Source of the DNA: Thiodiazotropha sp050305975
GTDB taxonomy: Bacteria > Pseudomonadota > Gammaproteobacteria > Chromatiales > Chromatiaceae
Reading direction: 5' to 3'
Assembly: GCA_050305975.1 (NCBI GenBank)
Contig: JBNLGI010000245.1
Span: 1-10,527, forward strand
DNA: 10,527 nt
How positions within the stretch are numbered: position 1 is the stretch's first letter; each line of letters begins with the position of its first letter. Positions 8,475 through 10,527 of the stretch are shown one piece after another. A program made the translations under genes and the position numbers. The notes under the pieces were generated by a model. It had not been told where the DNA came from and made no database searches. It saw only the letters and a program-made list of their open reading frames with translations.

Positions 8475-8492
8475 GGCTGCGCTGCGGCAGCC
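8475..8492. other. Stem-loop in the presumed leader of the aminomutase gene
   Basis: GGCTGC (8475-8480) and GCAGCC (8487-8492) form a perfect 6-bp stem with a 6-base loop. An alternative pairing of CGGCT (8469-8473) with AGCCG (8489-8493) is possible. No T-run follows on either strand, so it is not a terminator. If the promoter at 8535-8563 is real it lies in the transcribed leader. Confidence 0.35.
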
Positions 8493-8534
8493 GTAAAGTG
8501 GCATATCGACCCAGGGGGGGCGAAAAGGCTTGGC

Positions 8535-8563
8535 ACCCTAACAAATATCCCCCCATATATCAA
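8535..8563 (-). promoter_or_regulatory. Candidate promoter of the aminomutase gene
   Basis: On the minus strand TTGATA (8563-8558, five of six -35 matches) is followed by 17 bases and TAGGGT (8540-8535). The -10 is poor (three of six), but TGT directly before it supplies an extended -10. The start point would be near 8528, giving a leader of about 120 bases and placing the two dyads upstream at about -55 and -105. Confidence 0.4.
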
Positions 8564-8577
8564 AAGGACCGAATACT

Positions 8578-8588
8578 GGCATCATGCC
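8578..8588. promoter_or_regulatory. Dyad GGCATCATGCC, possible operator half of a pair
   Basis: Perfect 11-bp inverted repeat (GGCAT, central C, ATGCC). It shares the nine-base core GCATCATGC with the dyad at 8628-8638. Its centre (8583) is exactly 50 bp from the centre of the other. Both are followed or preceded by a CTAAAT direct repeat (8588-8593 and 8619-8624). Confidence 0.45.
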
Positions 8589-8627
8589 TAAATGCGATTA
8601 GAAATCGAGAAATTTGGTCTAAATTCG

Positions 8628-8638
8628 CGCATCATGCG
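8628..8638. promoter_or_regulatory. Dyad CGCATCATGCG, possible operator half of a pair
   Basis: Perfect 11-bp inverted repeat (CGCAT, central C, ATGCG) with the same GCATCATGC core as 8578-8588. Between the two lie two further small inverted repeats: CGATT/AATCG (8595-8607) and AATTT/AAATT (8611-8625). This makes the most densely symmetrical stretch in the window. Confidence 0.45.
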
Positions 8639-8857
8639 GCAATTAGCTCGCACAGCACCGTCAAGTTCATGTGCCGCCGATATCCGACGAGGACATAATT
8701 ATTACGAACTGTAAGTAATTTCACCCTCACCCAATCTGCTCAACCAACGGCTCTAGAGCAGCTTTCGGCAGCTTGTCTCAGGTAGAGGGGATGAGCGTAG
8801 CCAGGCAGTGCAGGCGTACAGGAATGATGGGCAGGAAGGCCGGTAGGGCTAGGATTT

Positions 8858-8868
8858 GTGCGCCGCAC
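8858..8868. promoter_or_regulatory. Dyad GTGCGCCGCAC upstream of sucC
   Basis: Perfect 11-bp inverted repeat (GTGCG, central C, CGCAC) about 75 bases before the sucC ATG and just upstream of an AT-rich CATAAT (8873-8878) that could be a -10. No good -35 is visible at the right distance, so a protein bound here could act as activator or repressor. Chance occurrence in GC-rich DNA cannot be excluded. Confidence 0.3.
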
Positions 8869-8940
8869 GATTCATAATACGCTTTATGGCCCCATAACAA
8901 TTCTCGAAGGCCAAACCGACAGTTCACCAAAGGTAACACC

Positions 8941-10101
8941 ATGAATCTGCACGAATACCAAGCAAAATCACTATTTGCCGAGTATGGCCTGCCCGTTCCT
9001 CAGGGCCAGGCCGTCTCCAGCCCCCATGAGGCCCGCGCCGCCGCCCAAGCTCTGGGCGGCTCGGTCTGGGTGGTCAAGGCCCAGGCCCACACCGGCGGAC
9101 GCGGCAAGGCGGGCGGCGTCAAGCTGGCCCGCACCCTGGATGAAGTCGAGGCGGCGGCCGAGCAGATCCTCGGTATGACCCTGGTCACCAAGCAGACCGG
9201 ACCCCAGGGGCTGCCGGTCCACCGGGTGCTGGTGGAGGAGGGCAGCGATATCGCCCGCGAACTCTATCTCGGCGCGCTGCTCGACCGGGCCAATTCCCGC
9301 ATTGTCTTCATGGCTTCGGCCGCCGGCGGCATGAACATCGAGGAGGTGGCCGCCGAGACACCGGAGAAGATCCTCACCACCCTGGTCAACCCCGCCACCG
9401 GCATGCTGCCCTACCAGTGCCGCAAGCTGGCCTTCGGCCTGGGCCTGGAGGGAGACCAGATCAAGCAGTTCTCCAAGATCATGATGGGCCTCTACCGGCT
9501 CTACATGGACAAGGATGTGAGCCTGATCGAGGTCAACCCCCTGATCGTCACCGGCGACGGCAACCTGGTCGCCCTCGATGCCAAGATCAATCTCGACAGC
9601 AACGCGCTGTATCGTCAGCAGGCCCTGCTGGCCATGCGTGACACCAGCCAGGAGGACGAGAAGGAGGCCGCCGCGGCCCAGCACGATCTCAACTACATCA
9701 CCCTCGATGGCACCATCGGCTGCATGGTCAACGGCGCCGGTCTGGCCATGGCCACCATGGACATGGTCAAACTGCACGGCGGCGAGCCGGCCAACTTCCT
9801 CGACGTAGGCGGCGGCGCAACCGCCGAGCGGGTCACCGAGGCCTTCAAACTGATTCTTTCCGACAACAAGGTGAAGACCGTGCTGGTCAACATCTTCGGC
9901 GGCATCGTGCGCTGCGACCTCATCGCCGAGGGGGTGATCACCGCCGCCCGTAATGTCGGCGTACAGGTCCCGGTGGTAGTTCGCCTCGAAGGCACCAACG
10001 CCGAGTTGGGACTGAAGATGCTGGAAGAGAGCGGACTCGATTTCATCACCGCCCTCGGCTTCACCGAAGCCGCACAGAAAGCGGTCGCAGCAGCGGCCTG
10101 A
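8941..10101 (+). CDS. sucC: Succinyl-CoA synthetase (ADP-forming) beta subunit
   Basis: Together with SucD it interconverts succinyl-CoA and succinate with substrate-level phosphorylation of a nucleoside diphosphate in the TCA cycle. The 386-residue product is almost the E. coli length (388) and aligns with it throughout. It starts MNLHEYQAK, carries the nucleotide-binding ATP-grasp segment HTGGRGKAGGVK (residues 50-61), FLDVGGGAT near 283, and NIFGGIVRCD (317-326) in the C-terminal ligase domain that meets the alpha subunit. An AAAGGT ribosome binding site lies six bases before the ATG. sucD follows after a 29-base gap, so the two are surely co-transcribed. Upstream there is no sucAB or sdh, unlike the E. 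coli arrangement; the gene has its own 531-bp upstream region. Codon use is strongly GC-rich, as expected for a highly expressed core gene here. Confidence 0.97.
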   Translation: MNLHEYQAKSLFAEYGLPVPQGQAVSSPHEARAAAQALGGSVWVVKAQAHTGGRGKAGGVKLARTLDEVEAAAEQILGMTLVTKQTGPQGLPVHRVLVEEGSDIARELYLGALLDRANSRIVFMASAAGGMNIEEVAAETPEKILTTLVNPATGMLPYQCRKLAFGLGLEGDQIKQFSKIMMGLYRLYMDKDVSLIEVNPLIVTGDGNLVALDAKINLDSNALYRQQALLAMRDTSQEDEKEAAAAQHDLNYITLDGTIGCMVNGAGLAMATMDMVKLHGGEPANFLDVGGGATAERVTEAFKLILSDNKVKTVLVNIFGGIVRCDLIAEGVITAARNVGVQVPVVVRLEGTNAELGLKMLEESGLDFITALGFTEAAQKAVAAAA

Positions 10102-10130
10102 GCGGACAAGCAACAGGATCACGATCAACC

Positions 10131-10527
10131 ATGAGCATACTCGTCGACAAGAACACCCGCGTCATCTGCCAGGGCTTCACCGGCAAACAAGGCACTTTCC
10201 ACTCCGAGCAAGCCATCGCCTACGGCACTCAGCTGGTAGGCGGCGTTACCCCGGGAAAAGGTGGCCAGAGCCATCTCGACCGTCCCGTCTTCGACACCGT
10301 GCACGACGCGGTGGCAGAGACCGGCGCCGACGCCAGCATGATCTATGTGCCACCACCCTTTGCCGCCGACGCCATCATTGAGGCGGCGGATGCGGGCATC
10401 AAGGTCATCGCCTGCATCACCGAGGGCATCCCGATCCTCGACATGCTGAAGGTCAAAGAGGCACTCAAGTCCTATGAGGCCCGCCTCATCGGCCCCAACT
10501 GTCCCGGCGTCATCACCCCCGGCGCCT
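10131..10527 (+). CDS. sucD: Succinyl-CoA synthetase alpha subunit (partial, C-terminus cut by window edge)
   Basis: This is the CoA-binding, phosphohistidine-carrying partner of SucC. The first 132 codons are present and read without interruption to the window end. Residues 15-24 (GFTGKQGTFH) form the Rossmann-type CoA-binding loop. GGVTPGKGGQ (37-46), YVPPPFAADAI and ITEGIPILDM follow as in the family, and the last visible motif is GPNCPGVI. The phosphorylated histidine (His246 in E. coli) is beyond the window. The ATG at 10131 gives the standard N-terminus (MSILVDKNT). The only Shine-Dalgarno-like AGGA is about 12 bases upstream, rather distant, so translation probably benefits from coupling to sucC. 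Confidence 0.97.
   Translation, partial: MSILVDKNTRVICQGFTGKQGTFHSEQAIAYGTQLVGGVTPGKGGQSHLDRPVFDTVHDAVAETGADASMIYVPPPFAADAIIEAADAGIKVIACITEGIPILDMLKVKEALKSYEARLIGPNCPGVITPGA

Larger units (their letters stand above)
8410..8940. other. 531-bp divergent gene-free region between the aminomutase gene and sucC
   Basis: No plausible gene: the longest plus-strand frame (8498-8698, 66 codons) crosses the palindrome cluster and has no recognisable motif. The region must hold both divergent promoters. Contents noted: hairpin 8475-8492, candidate aminomutase promoter 8535-8563, dyads 8578-8588 and 8628-8638 with smaller inverted repeats between them, TAATTATTA (8696-8704), palindrome GCTCTAGAGC (8750-8759), a direct repeat GCAGCTT (8758-8764 and 8768-8774), and a dyad at 8858-8868. 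No tRNA- or CRISPR-like structure was seen. Confidence 0.65.

Noticed and set aside
8531..8550. TGGCAC at 8531-8536 resembling the -24 box of a sigma-54 promoter
   Set aside because: The downstream -12 GC element is missing at the required spacing, where the sequence is AT-rich (AACAAAT).
8498..8698. 66-codon plus-strand frame between the aminomutase gene and sucC
   Set aside because: It crosses the palindrome cluster, has no ribosome binding site and ends in open regulatory DNA.
8971..10128. 385-codon open frame antisense to sucC
   Set aside because: It is the long GC-driven shadow of sucC; its translation is Gly/Val/Asp-rich without any recognisable motif, while the sense frame is clearly SucC.

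Overview
The window looks like chromosomal DNA of a gammaproteobacterium. Three things point there: the divergent type IV pilus pilMNO / penicillin-binding protein 1A arrangement typical of that class, a type II (E. coli-like) citrate synthase, and sucCD encoding proteins very close to the E. coli enzymes. Moderately high GC and the small uncharacterised gene behind mrcA suggest a Chromatiales-like or sulfur-oxidising lineage. That lineage call is an impression from memory, not a computed placement.

Layout. Positions 1-1977 (minus strand) hold pilM, pilN and the start of pilO, overlapping at their stop/start codons. They form the inner-membrane alignment complex of the type IV pilus. A compact divergent promoter region (about 1978-2190) separates them from mrcA (2191-4689, plus strand), a bifunctional peptidoglycan synthase. 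Six bases later comes a small conserved gene of unknown function (4696-5286). It ends tail-to-tail with gltA (5283-6584, minus strand); both stop codons lie in one palindromic CTAG. About 480 bp without a gene follow (6585-7065), probably the gltA promoter and leader. Next is a radical SAM aminomutase of the lysine 2,3-aminomutase family (7066-8409, minus strand). A second gene-free stretch of about 530 bp (8410-8940), rich in small dyads, precedes sucC (8941-10101) and the first third of sucD (10131 to the window end), both plus strand.

How the genes fit together. The left half is cell envelope (pilus assembly, wall synthesis). The right half is TCA cycle (citrate synthase, succinyl-CoA synthetase) with the aminomutase between them. 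No insertion sequence, phage gene, CRISPR array, tRNA or rRNA was recognised.

Most interesting points. (1) The aminomutase keeps the radical SAM cluster and the PLP lysine, but in a gap-free by-eye alignment it replaces both aspartates that hold the side-chain amine of lysine (one by Arg, one by Ser), so lysine is probably not its substrate. (2) Two near-identical 11-bp dyads lie exactly 50 bp apart upstream of its gene. (3) The small gene behind mrcA may encode a nucleotidyltransferase-like fold lacking its catalytic aspartates. Most of the window is otherwise ordinary core genome.
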